DNA of 64,000 nt from Trichaptum fuscoviolaceum. Taxonomy: Eukaryota; Basidiomycota; Agaricomycetes; Hymenochaetales; Trichaptaceae. Positions 9,834 through 20,634 of the stretch are shown piece after piece. The notes beneath the pieces were generated by a model. It worked only from the letters and a program-made list of their open reading frames with translations, was not told the DNA's origin and did not search any database. Made by a program: the position numbers and the translations under genes. The stretch lies in NCBI GenBank assembly GCA_910574455.1, contig CAJSYZ010000008.1:926637-990636 (forward strand), written 5' to 3'. How positions within the stretch are numbered: position 1 is the stretch's first letter; each line of letters begins with the position of its first letter.

Positions 9834-10986
9834 TGGCAGCAACATCCACAAACACATCGGCCGTTCCCCCTACGACGATATCATGAAGGCCTTAGCCTCT
9901 ATGAAAGAGCTAGAGCAACTTCGGATCGACACTGAGGAGAAAGAAAGAAGGCTTCGAGATGAAAAGGAAGATTTCGAACGGAGGCATAGGGAACTCCTGA
10001 TAAATAAGCGGGACAGTGATCAGGAGCAATTAAAGCTTTTGCAGAATGAGTTGATGAAAAACCAAAAAACTTATCTCAAATGTCGAATCAAACCTCTCAG
10101 AAGCCAACTTCAGCCGGGCGACTGACTCACTCCAGCTTCACAAGGAGAAGGATATACATGAGGAGCAATTGAAAAAGCATGAGGACGCTATTGAAGCTCT
10201 AAAGAAACAGCTCGCTCAAGATTACACCCTAATCGCGAGAGCTTCAGCTCAGGAGAGTCTCTTCGCCGTGACTTCGCGCAGGCTCACTAACCTGGAAAAT
10301 TATCGAAAGCAGTCACTAGAAAAGGAACAGCGGATTGTAGGACATATACGGGCTATTGACGACGCATTCGTTGATGTGACTGAGGAATTGGACTCGAAGG
10401 CGGACAAAGTGACACTCGAGGAGATGGCTGGGACTTACAAGTGTTTGCAGGAGACAGTGAAGGGTCTTGTATACACAGTACACGACTTACAGATTAGTGC
10501 GGCAGCCGCCAAAGGGGTAAGCCAATTTTGAGCTGCTATCGTAAAACAAATGAAGCTCACAGGATCTCACCCAGAACGAAGCCGCCAAAGCCAGCAGTAA
10601 AATACGCACCCTCTGCGAGGACAATAGGGTAGTCGTCATGAAAAGCTTCATAATTGCGTTCCCATTAGAGAAAGGATTCTTCTCTCCAAAACAGGTCATC
10701 CCTTATGACGTTACTGGCGAAAGTGGTTTTATGATTCGAAATTTTTTGAACAAGGTTGAACAACTCTACATGAAGTTCGCGACCCTATCACCTGGGCCGG
10801 GCAAGAAGCTAAAGGAAGGACGACGTACAGGCGAAGTCGGCATGAGTGGCATAGCTCAGGGCCCAGCGACAATCCTGTCTAATGACATTGCTATCATTCC
10901 AAGGCATCTATTCGACGACCTGATTGTCGACATCACCAAGTCCTTGGCAGAGTTAGAGCTGACAGAGGCGTATGCGAAGGGAAATG

Positions 10987-11095
10987 ATGAAGGAAAGGGG
11001 AAGGGAAAGGGAAAGGGAAAGGGAAAGGGAAAGAGAAAGGGAAAGGGAAAGGGAAAGGGAAAGGGAAAGGGAAAGGGAAAGGGAAATGGAAAGGA
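10987..11095 (+). repeat. (GGGAAA)n hexanucleotide coding for Gly-Lys repeats
   Basis: About 17 near-perfect AAGGGA hexamers lie in exon 6 and give an alternating Gly-Lys tract interrupted by one Arg. A hexamer keeps the frame open when copy number changes. The same DNA read backwards gives an FPFP frame that is only a shadow. Confidence 0.9.
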
Positions 11096-11689
11096 TGAGT
11101 TCGAGGCTGTGGATGTGTCGGAGGATGCATCGAAGGAAAAGACGGCGACGCCATACTCCTGGCAGCCACCACTTAACGCATCAATCGTCGACCAGTTCAA
11201 ATTTTTCCTGGTCCGATTTTTTATAGTCTTCGAATTTCACCGAAGACTATTCTTCCTCCTCGATCGCCGGCTAAGCCAGCTGGAAAGGAACCCGATGGAT
11301 CCTCAGACTATTGATTTGCTGGATGCCGACGCGGCCTGGAACACAAACGCGAAAGTAATACTGGATAAGGATTTTACCGGCTATCTCTTTGACGACCAAA
11401 TGTATGAACATCGGTTCAAAGGCTTGATGGTAAAGTTCCACTTCGAGGACCACTTTGCCAGGATGGCTGAGCTGGACGGGCAAGAGTACGTGGGCCCGGA
11501 GGATATACCGTGCGTGGCTGTAGGCGGGACTCTCGAAGTGCCGCAGGTCAATGTCGCGTTGAAGGAGATGCAAGAATACTTCGACCGTTTATGCCTGAAA
11601 ATGGAGGCCACCGTGCCAATGGCATCCGCCGACCTGAAAGCGGGTCAGACGAACGAACCCATCCCCAAAGCCCGTGAAGACACGCACCA

Positions 11690-11693
11690 GTAC
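11690..11693. other. Target-site duplication, left copy (GTAC)
   Basis: GTAC directly precedes the left terminal repeat and is repeated at 15111-15114 after the right one. Confidence 0.75.
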
Positions 11694-11757
11694 CAACTAA
11701 TAATCTTATGGATCCGCGATAATTATCGCAACCCATTTCTAAAGTTATCGCGATAAC
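11694..11757 (+). repeat. Left terminal inverted repeat, 64 bp
   Basis: It begins CAACTAATAATCTTAT and ends in the palindrome GTTATCGCGATAAC. It is the reverse complement of 15047-15110 apart from two substitutions. Confidence 0.93.
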
Positions 11758-12450
11758 TTCGGCAGGCCTTCGGCAGCTCGTTCTGCCTTTCAGCTCTGCC
11801 TGGGCCGCGCGTGCCGACGCAGCCTTGTCAGGGCTTTGCCCGGCATTGCAGCAGGGCCCCATACGGCGGCATGCTCATTTGAAATAAATATTATATTAAA
11901 TTACAGTGCCTGGACAACAGTCCAGGCCTATCTAGCATTTCAAATAAATACTTAAAATACAAAAAAGCACGCGCTACGGTAGTGCGCCGGCCTAGCGCGC
12001 ACGCACGCGGCGGGGAATACCGCGCCATTCCCGCCACCCCCGGTGGGGTGGTGCGCAGCCCGTGCGTGGCGCAATGGGCCCGCTGTCCTCTGGCCAGCCA
12101 CATGGTGCGCGAGCACGCCGCAGGTGAGGAGAAGCGCAGCGCGCGAGCCCTCGCTTCTCGCTCCCGGACGCGCTGCTGCGCGAACGTATTGAAGTCAGAG
12201 ACCTCCTCGTCCTCGGCAAAGATGCTCAGTTCGATCCCGTTCGTGAAGTAATGAGGAAGGTGGGCTGCTTGTGGACGATCTGCTTGAGGATAGGCCGGCG
12301 ACACGGAAAGGACGTGTGAGCTCGCAAGCGTCTATCACGCACGGCTCAATGGAGTGTGGCACAACTGCAGTGAAGAACGAGTCACTGTCAGTCAAATCTG
12401 ATGTGCTACTCACCTTCGCGAATACGACCTAAAGCTAAATGGAATGAAGC

Positions 12451-12708
12451 ACCGCCAGGGAATGCACCGCCCGCACCGCAGAAGAGCTTCTGCATGATGG
12501 GGTTCGCATCTCTCTCGAGCTCCTTTTGCTTTTCCTCATACTCCTGCTTCGATGTCTCCTGCGAGGCGTCAAGCCATGAGATTGTCTCGTTGACGGTAGC
12601 CTCTAGAATGGCCGGGTCCTCGGGCTCGAACTTGTCCTTGAGCTTCTCGTCGTTCAAAGAGTTGCGGAGGTTGTAGGATTCGAGACCTTGAAAGCTGCGC
12701 TTGCGAGC
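12451..12708 (-). pseudogene. HSP70 C-terminal fragment captured in the transposon
   Basis: The minus-strand translation contains [36 protein letters not shown] and NPIMQK followed by a Gly-rich tail. These are the hallmarks of the C-terminal lid of cytosolic HSP70 chaperones. The ATPase domain and most of the substrate-binding domain are absent, and the upstream residues (ARKRSFQG) no longer match HSP70 well. Fungal HSP70s normally end with an EEVD-type tail, which is missing here. The piece is too small to act as a chaperone. It is best seen as host sequence picked up by the element, or as an older element inserted into an HSP70 copy. Confidence 0.85.
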
Positions 12709-14142
12709 ATACAGCTCGCGCCCGAGAGGCGAGAGGCTGCGGAAGCAGAAGCAAGACGGCGTTTGCGCGCAGCAAACGCCTTCTTGCCCGTCGTCCATAG
12801 CTCGAGAGCTTGAAGAAGAATGAAGAAAGAAAGAAGAAAGACGACGTTCGTGATGCGTGCAGATAGCGCGCCACGACCCTGAGAATTGCGTGAAATTACT
12901 ACATATGGTATGTCTCACTCTTTTTTTCTGCTTCGAACATATCAATAACATACTCCTTGAATTTAATGTAGAGACAGTGAGCTCAGGCACAGTACTTAGC
13001 CAAATTTATTATATACCAATCTATGTATACAAAAAAAACGAAGGTTGATACTGTGCTACAAAGGATGCCAAATGAAGACTACAACAGAAATGCATGATTC
13101 ATGCATATTTGTTCAGATTCATTGATTTCTTTTATATCTTACTGTCCTCAGATCTCTTTCACAATTTGTTTTCCCATTGTATGGTATGTATAAAAGCTCT
13201 CGGAAAATTATGGGCCTTATCAGAGCTTTAAAAATGGCTATAAAAATAAAACAATGCCTAAAAGTGGCCATTTTGAGCACTTTTGAGTCAAATCTCAACA
13301 TTTGCAGCAAATTACACAATATTAATGACAACTAAAAAATGCAGTAATGCTACATAGCAATAGCAGAGGCACTATTGAAAGCAATAGAGGTATTAGATTG
13401 GAAGTTATGAAGAACACAGTTGTGAAGTAAAGAAAACCATGGGAGAGTCGAGCATATCAGTACAAGTTTCACTCGTCGTGTTGCATTCGAAACACCACTT
13501 TCAAGTTCCACCACTTCCACTCTATTTAATCGCGAGATTCTTTTTGCAACTTCTATATAATGTAGATTAGATCTATTTTACAGAATATGGAAGTCTCAGA
13601 TACACTCAAAAATATACAGATGAATAAATACTGCTGAAACAGCACTTTTTATCACTGTTTTGCTTATTACAGAGCACCAAAGTACATGAATGCTATTATT
13701 ATAAATATGATAATTTACTTTCAAACTATCTTTACTGCCTCGCACAATGTGCCTGAACGCTATCTGAGGCCGTGTTTTAATTTCAAGAGAAATGTGTGTC
13801 CGGCGATGCCTCGGATAAAGGCTCCGGGATTCGCCGGACCCAACTTCCAGGAGATGGACGTGTCGAAGGACACCTTCGACATCGTCTAAAAATCTTATGA
13901 TTCACTCCTTGCTCACAGTTTTTTGATATTTCAAATGTATATATATTAGAGATTGTATTACAGCAATAATATACATAATCTAAAGACAAAAAAGAGTGTA
14001 CAAATAAGCACAGCTTGTTGTAATCTATCAGCACACTCAAAAACGGCAGCCAGATCGTCGGCCATCGTCCAGCACTCACAATCACGAAGAAGTTCGTTCT
14101 AACCAGGAGCTCATACGGCAACCGGTATCGGACGCATGAAGC

Positions 14143-14520
14143 CTAGTGCTTGCGCGTGCGTTTGCTGTTGTTGAAGAGCAGATACCGAGGAAAAGCTGTG
14201 AGAATGTACGAGTTGTCAATGGGGGCCAGGCCGGGAGCACGCTGTTCGGAATCCAAGCCGTTCAACTCTTGCTCGTGACTATAGTCGTAGTGGTACAAGT
14301 GCTGCCCAAGTTTGTTGAATGAAGATTTGGGGAGAAGGCGGCGATTGTCGCTGTCGGCACTGCAGTTGTCACACCACGATTGGTGTGTCTGCAGCGACTT
14401 TGCTGCTGCTGCTGACCTACAATTTGAGAGAGCGGAGGAGCAATGGGCATGGACTGTGTCCTGTGATATCGCTGGCTTCGTATTAAGGAAGATGAGGGTG
14501 AAGGTTCGCGCTGCACGGTG
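14143..14520 (-). pseudogene. Unidentified coding-like fragment inside the transposon
   Basis: On the minus strand an open stretch of about 125 codons runs from a plausible acceptor (TTTTACAATTAG before 14520) to a TAG at 14145-14143. It ends in a basic tail (NSKRTRKH). A matching donor (ACAG|GTGCGT, near 14571) would give an intron of about 50 bp. It includes ELNGLDSEQRAPGLAPIDN and a Cys-rich patch (CDNC), but I recognise no family. It could be the end of a second captured host gene or a remnant of the element's own protein. Confidence 0.35.
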
Positions 14521-15046
14521 CTAATTGTAAAATTCAGTAACGGCAAGAAGTGCAGGATTCGGTCTGACGCACCTGTCCCATTTACGGCCTTCCTACTCCT
14601 CGGCGGCCACCAAAATCTGCGTCGCGACCCTTTCAAAGCAAGTTGTAGAACGACAGAAGACAGAAAAGTAAAGTGAGAAGAAGCCAACGACATAAACATT
14701 GTGAAAGTGGGAGAAAAGGACAAGGATGGACGACGCGCACGACACTGTAGTAAGCGCCGGCGCTTACCTTCGCGCAGTGTCGCAACATTAATTGTAAATT
14801 AACGGCGACATCATATTGCAAATTAAAAAGATTAACCTATAGTACTAGCTTGAACCTATTTTATATCAAATTGCAAGGGGCTGGGCCCCGGTAGCGAGAT
14901 TATCGCATTGCAAATGCGCCAGGGATCAAAACCAGGCTGTATTACCGAATTCAGCCTGGTCCCTGACGCGGGATGCATGCCGTGAGGTGCCGTGAGGCGG
15001 CACCACGGCATTAAGCTGCCGCGCAGGCCCAAAAAGCTACGGTTCC

Positions 15047-15110
15047 GTTATCGCGATAACTTTAGAAACGGGTTGCGATAATTATCGCGGATCTATAAGA
15101 TTATTAGTTG
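15047..15110 (-). repeat. Right terminal inverted repeat, 64 bp
   Basis: It starts GTTATCGCGATAAC and ends TAGATTATTAGTTG-like sequence (…GATTATTAGTTG), mirroring the left repeat. Just inside (about 14920-14980) an inverted pair CCAGGGATCAAAACCAGGCTG / CAGCCTGGTCCCTGA can form a hairpin. Confidence 0.93.
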
Positions 15111-15114
15111 GTAC
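15111..15114. other. Target-site duplication, right copy (GTAC)
   Basis: GTAC follows the right terminal repeat. With one copy and the element removed, the reading frame runs from CAC CAG into TAC GGC TCA. Confidence 0.75.
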
Positions 15115-15631
15115 GGCTCAGACACGAGCATGTCTCCCGATGATTTGAGACTACGGCGGCTATTGAATCGACGTAATGAGCATAGGGAGAAGGCTTTAAC
15201 CCTCGACACTGCGATGAGAATTATCTTGGTAGACGAACTCATCCCTGACATTTTCAACGACACACGATTCCGAATGTTTTTAAACAAGGTTGCCCATGAC
15301 CGCTCTGAAATCAGTGACCCCGCTGGCCTTCGCACATTTGTTGAGAATGCTGAGGACATTTTGAAAGTGCAAAAGGATGTTTTCCCCGAACCTGTAAAAA
15401 CCCGACTGCTCACATTATGCGAGATAGCGGATCAAAACAAGCCTTACGGCCGGAATTTCAATGAGTCGCATATCAGTGGGCGTTTTTGGGGCCAGAAGTT
15501 GCGCGTCCATCTTACTAGGCGCCAACTCGCAGGCTGAGGATGAACTACCCATTGATTCTTTGGTACTTCGGATTTTAGGCGCAGGCGTGCAGCAGCTCAC
15601 AGATGTGTCAACTCAGACGATCACACAGTGA

Positions 15632-16242
15632 AGCCACTGGCAATGGCGGATTTGGAGGTATCCGTGTACGAGTACCGTGACAGGACAACTTGAAGGGTTT
15701 GGATGCAACGAGCTGCTTGATCTTTATCTTCCTGGTCAACTACTACTAGTATGATGTTTGTCATTTTCTTGAATGGCGTGTTGCGTTCAAAGTTTGCTTC
15801 AACTTCAAGTTGAAGTTACTAGTAGTAGTAGTAGCCTCATGATTTGTACTCCACATTATCATTGAATTTGAATTCAAGTTACTTCTCAGCCACCTCAGGT
15901 TAAGGCTCCTTCAGTGGCAGCCTCAGCCTCAGGTGCCAGTGAGTGCATGGTGCCACCTGAGTGCCAGTGCCACTGGCAGTCACGGTGGCACCACTGGCAC
16001 TGGCAGTGACTCCGAGCCTGTCCGACTCGGAGTCGGACTCGGAGTCACGGTGGCGCCGCACCGGCGTGTGAATGATGAGTTGAAGTTGTATAAAAGACTG
16101 GCACTCACTGGCCTCGGAACTTGAACCCTCAGGCTCTGCTGGCAGTGACGTACTACCAGTACTACTATTTATTTAGTAGTAGTCTCTTGTTTTCACTTCT
16201 ACTACTTACTAGTAACCAGCAACTACTACCAGTACTACCACT
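15632..16242. other. Spacer rich in recurring short words
   Basis: No gene seen. It contains TAG microsatellite patches (15735-15755, 15820-15834). It also has dense TGCCAGTG/CACTGGCAG words at 15935-16010 and the tandem word GACTCGGAGTCGGACTCGGAGTC region at 16022-16045. It lies immediately upstream of the protease gene and so probably includes that gene's promoter. Confidence 0.6.
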
Positions 16243-18969
16243 ATGACATCCACCGCCCCCCAACCTCCAGGCTTGCCAGGGCCACATCCAAGGAATACTA
16301 CTAGTAGAGCAAACAATGACCGACGCGGATGTGAGTTCTGCGTTCTCCATCTCTGTCACAGGCAATACTGATTGCTGACTACCCCAATAGTACAAGACGA
16401 AGATGTACTGGGAGTTACAACGCCACCTTTCAGTGCGCAATGTGCGTCCTATGCCTTCCTTCACTGACACTGGCAATACTGATTACTGCATCACCCATCT
16501 CTAGTTTTGCAGGCCCTAGGGGTTAACGTTGAAGAAGCTGCAGGAGGACATTCTTCATCAATGCCGACTGAAAGTGAGTCCTTCCTTCCCTTCACTGACA
16601 CTGGCGAAACTGATTGGTACTTAACCCGTTACCAGTTTCACAGGCCCCAGAAACTGCGATTACTGATGACGAACCTGTGCAAGGACAAGGTTCGGGGGAA
16701 CGATTTATCATTGCCGGTGGCCCTGCCCGTGGGTCATTCACCGTCACGAGTTCCTTAGACTCGGAGGGGGGAAGCCTCCTACTATCAATTCCTCTCGCAT
16801 CCCTTCAACCAGACTTGAAGTCACAGCAAACCAAGTCCATCCTGTCTTCAGCGGTTGTGAATACGATTCTCGCGCAAAATCCTAACGCTTATCTCCCACA
16901 ACGAACACATGTGTCAGAAGAGGAGCAGAAAGGTTACTACCTTGGCTTCCCTGGCAAACCGCGCCTGCTCGGGCGAACCGGTCCCAATTGGACGGCGACC
17001 AAAAAACGTAAATATGTGGGCATTGTTGGAAATCACCGGATTGCCAATGTATGGCCGCAACTGCTCAAGAAGATCATGAAGTATCTCGATTCCGAGAATT
17101 TGCGGTGGAACAGTCTGGAAGCCAACCGTGTTGCCTACGGAGATAGTCGGGTGTGCCCTGTTTTTGTTTTGATCGGAGTCAACGACCCGTCACTTCGCAC
17201 TGAAGATGCGTGCCACATCGCGGAACGCGTTAAAGAGTTCCTCTTTGAAATGCGCATCTTCGACGTTGAGGTCGAGCTCAGGGAGCGAAAAATCATTAGC
17301 GCCTCAGGCCAGGGCAAAGCTTCTGTCAGTGTTCCACCTGTTGTGCGCACTGGCACCGGCGACTCAAATACTCTGGCTAGCGGTCATGCTGAGACTGGCG
17401 TTGGCAATACCGCTCCCGTTCACACTGGCTTCAGTTTTCATCCGGAACTCACCAACCTTCCCAGACGTTCCGATCGTCGCACTGCTCCCGACGAACAATG
17501 GAGGTGCGGGGGATGTCACTGAGCATAATGACGGTAACAGCACCAGGCCCCTTGTCGCTAGCGCTCACGGGGCAGAACCCTACGCCTACCCAACAGAGAT
17601 ACTGTTCACCGCACCTGCGGGAGCCGATAATTATTTCCGCCTGTGGGATCGCATGATGGATTTCCCAAGCAGGCCAGTGGCAGCTGCCAACAAGCCAATC
17701 AGTCGTATGACACCGTCTTTCTCCATGGTCACAGGAACTTGCCTTGGCAATCTGGAGGGTGGCTTCTCAACGGGGTCGCTCTTTATCCTACAAAAGCTCG
17801 ATAACACGACGTTCAAGGTGTTCATCCTCGGTACTCGCCATGGCAACGTTCCTTCGAAATTCGGAGACTACGATCCATACGCAGATACAACAATTAAGCC
17901 GCGCGACCCAAACGACAATTGCCCAATTTATCTCTTCTCTCGCGAGGCTCTAGCCGCCCATGTGCCAATGATTGGCGCGCTTCACGATGAGTTAGAAGCG
18001 GCAGCGTTTACTCACTGGCAGTCACTGGCACCTGATCTTCCGCCGTCTGCTGAACAACAAGCTTTCGCGGATATCGTAAACAAGTGTCAATTCATTGAGC
18101 AATCTTGGCTTGATAAGACGTCATCGCCACATTTGTGGATTAATAATCGTATTGGGAAAGTGGCCAATGCTCCCCCTCGAAGAATGGGTAACTTGACTAT
18201 CTCCGAGACACCCTACCTTACGGATTGGTGCTTGATCGAGGTGGACGACCAATGCCTCCCCAACGAATTTGAATTTTCCTCTACTGATGGTGAAGGTCTC
18301 AGTTGGAACAATTTCTATAACGTCATCGACATTAATAGGCTTCCTCCATCGTCGGCAGCTCAGTCTGTACCACGAGAAGCACTCTTGTCTAGGCTTGGCT
18401 GGAAAGGGAGGGACTTCTTTAGTCCAATCCGAATTGCGGGATATGTTCCAGAAGAAAATATATTCCCCCGGGTCCAGGAGCACCAATTGGACGCAGATTA
18501 TGATTATGGATGGACTTTCATCGACAATCTCGTCGCTGTGGGGTTTAAGCGAACTGTGTACAAATGGGGCTGGAAAACTGGCCATACGTTAGGCGAGGTC
18601 AACAACGTTGCTGCCGTTCTCAGATCTATGCAGGTTTCCCCTGGGCACGTTGAGCAGACTACGCATATTGCTTTACAGATCCCACCGGGTTCGGTTGGTT
18701 TAGGGAATATCGGGCATAGGAACAATGCTATGTTCGCAGAACCGGGGGATTCGGGTGCCATAATCATTGATCAGCACAGACGTGCAGTTGGTACCATTTC
18801 AGCTTGCGGACTCATCGAAGCGAGGGATAGGGATAATCAGAGTGTACTCGACGGTTATACTTATGGTGTCGCTCTATGGCAAACGGTGAAAGATCTTGAG
18901 ACCTCTTTTTCTCTAGCTGAAAGTGAATTCAAGCTAGGCATGAATGCACTTCCGGACAATGAAGTATAA
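16243..18969 (+). CDS. Trypsin-like serine protease domain protein, five exons, 829 aa
   Basis: Exons: 16243-16330, 16391-16441, 16505-16573, 16636-17382 and 17435-18969. All four introns (52-63 bp) are phase 1 and the spliced frame is open throughout, which supports the model. The C-terminal half looks like a chymotrypsin-fold (PA clan) protease: ILGTRHGNV carries a candidate catalytic His454 and EPGDSGAIII the candidate nucleophile Ser758. VYKWGWKTGHTLGEV precedes the Ser motif as in this fold. The acidic partner was not identified. No signal peptide or membrane segment is seen, so it probably acts inside the cell. The N-terminal 300 residues are unfamiliar. GDSGA instead of GDSGG, and the lineage-specific front part, leave substrate and activity open. 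Confidence 0.75.
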
Positions 18970-20258
18970 CGATGCTCCTCTCAACTCCTATAGTAGTAAT
19001 TAGTGGAGCTCTTTTCTTATTCTCATGCGATGGTGTTGCGTATTCGTACGTTTGTTTCCTGCTCTGTGTTTGATGGCCTTTGGCGTGCGCTTTATGTGGT
19101 AGTACATGTATGACTTGAGGAAATGGGAATGATATTGCAAGTGTGGTTTCCATCCGTGAACTTGAAGTATACTGCTAGCTAGTAGCCAGTGATAACTTGA
19201 ACTTGTACTTGTTCTAGTGACATGATTCGCGACTTGGACTCGGACAGTTGGAGGATCGTCTTCCCTCGGCGGATGGGCCCTGATTTGAAGTTTATGGGGA
19301 ATTATTGCTTATTACTTCAAGATGAAGCCACTTGAACTTCAGGCTGTATAATCATGGTCTTGAATCATTGTATGCGTAACAACGTTGGAAGTTAAACTTG
19401 AAGGGGACACGGAAAGTTCAAGTTGCGGAGTCATACGACTCAGCCTCCAAGTCGGATCATGATGCATTGCCATCGTTCAAGTTGAAGCTCAGGCTGCCAC
19501 TGCCAGTGGCAGTGGACTCTGACCCTCCTCAGGCTCCGGTACCGAACTACCACCATGTTCGAGTAATACTGCTATAGTAGTGGGTTTTATCATAAGATAC
19601 ATTTCTGCAAATACTGTGAGATATATATATTGTAGACGATGCACGAAGAGGCAGCATGAAGATGGTTTACGGCATAAAGGAAATAGGGATAGATATGTAC
19701 GAGGTCTGTACAACTTGAAGGATGGGGAACGGCGAAGAAAGAACTTGAAGGACCTCCTGAAGACTCGGAGAAACATGAAATAGAGTGGATAGAAAAGGTG
19801 AGTAAATATGAATGCAATCCAAGGAACCACAACTCATATGTACCATCATGATGATAGGCTTTGTACTACATAAGTACTATTTCAGTGCACGCGACATCAT
19901 CTCTGCTGGTCCTGGCACTGACAAACGTCAGCCTGAGCAGCTTCGTTTTCGAACTTGTTGAAGCTACAGCCTGCCAGTGACTACTTAATTTGTCACACGT
20001 TACCCCTCATGAAGGACAGAAGGGTGTTAAAGCACTTTACCATCACATTTGAGGTCTCAAGAACTGCATAGTGATAGAAGTATGGATATCATATAAGTTT
20101 TTGAGATAATATCGAGAAAATGAGGCAGGAAAAAGTGAACAAGAGCATAGATTTTAGCTCAGCCTGCTGCCACTGCACTGGCAGTGGCAGCCTTGGTGCC
20201 ACTGGCAGTGCCAGTGAGCGCACAGCCAAAATCATAGGAAGGTATCCTGTGACTGCCA
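18970..20258. other. Spacer, no certain gene; one possible exon
   Basis: TTGAACTTGAAG and CACTGGCAGTG words recur (for example 19496-19512 and 20167-20216). A coding-like stretch ends in HEIEWIEK followed by a GTGAGT donor near 19800, suggesting an exon of an undefined gene. The remainder shows nothing. Confidence 0.4.
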
Positions 20259-20465
20259 GTGTCACTTCAAGTTGAGTCACCGCTTTTTACACCCACCTCA
20301 GGCTGTATTGTTGAACTTGTACTTCCTCCACCGTTTTCCTCGAGGAAGCCCAAGAAACCTACGGCGACGTGGGCGAACTACACAACCTCGCTATCGCTCG
20401 GAATTACAGGCCCAGACGAGGAACGAAATTACCTGAGCTCGAACGTTGAAAGACTCAGTGTTTAG
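20259..20465 (+). CDS. Possible terminal exon of an orphan gene
   Basis: After a CTCAG acceptor-like site near 20300, a frame reads VELVLPPPFSSRKPKKPTA and continues to a TAG at 20463-20465. Composition looks protein-like, but no family or upstream exon can be assigned. It might belong with the exon-like stretch near 19800. Confidence 0.25.
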   Translation: MSLQVESPLFTPTSGCIVELVLPPPFSSRKPKKPTATWANYTTSLSLGITGPDEERNYLSSNVERLSV

Positions 20466-20634
20466 TAGGCGATTGGAAAGTTGTCGCACCACCCCCCTCC
20501 GCGGTTCCCCGGTCACTCAAAAGAAGGCGTGCTTTAAGGCGGACAGCCGCAGACTCGGACCCAAGAGGCGAAGATAGAAAGTGTGGTGGACGAGGAGGAG
20601 TGCTAGCCTGAGTGGGCTTGAAACAGTTTGAATG

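Larger units (their letters stand above)
11694..15110. mobile_element. 3.4-kb TIR transposon, non-autonomous, with captured gene pieces
   Basis: The element is 3417 bp with 64-bp terminal inverted repeats (11694-11757 and 15047-15110) that differ at only two positions. GTAC flanks it on both sides (11690-11693 and 15111-15114). The target duplication is either GTAC with CAAC termini or TA with CCAAC termini; the sequence cannot decide. Each repeat contains the palindromes GCGATAATTATCGC and GTTATCGCGATAAC. No transposase-sized reading frame is present, so it would need an enzyme supplied elsewhere. Inside are an HSP70 C-terminal fragment, another coding-like fragment, an AT-rich centre (12.9-14.0 kb) and subterminal hairpins. 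Superfamily unassigned. Confidence 0.9.
9135..15631 (+). pseudogene. Orphan coiled-coil gene with duplicated exons, split by a TIR transposon
   Basis: The family is unknown to me. Exons: 9135-9210, 9287-9461, 9529-9627, 9699-9782, 9834-10516, 10563-11690, then after the transposon from 15112. The introns after exons 2, 3 and 4 are all phase 2, and exons 3 and 4 are multiples of three. The N-terminal part is acidic. Residues encoded at about 9880-10500 form a long charged coiled coil. A Gly-Lys tract follows (10990-11095), then a globular region. The frame shifts by one base at the A runs 10057-10069. A second shift near 15430-15535 decides whether the stop is at 15535-15537 or 15629-15631. 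Removing the transposon joins codons CAG and TAC in frame. The insertion, plus the two shifts if they are real, makes this copy non-functional. Confidence 0.7.

Noticed and set aside
10856..11200. Phe-Pro-rich minus-strand frame
   Set aside because: Reverse reading of the GGGAAA hexamers; no independent coding evidence.
13686..14121. Short frames in the AT-rich centre of the TIR element as a transposase
   Set aside because: They are under 115 codons and lack acidic catalytic motifs or DNA-binding domains.
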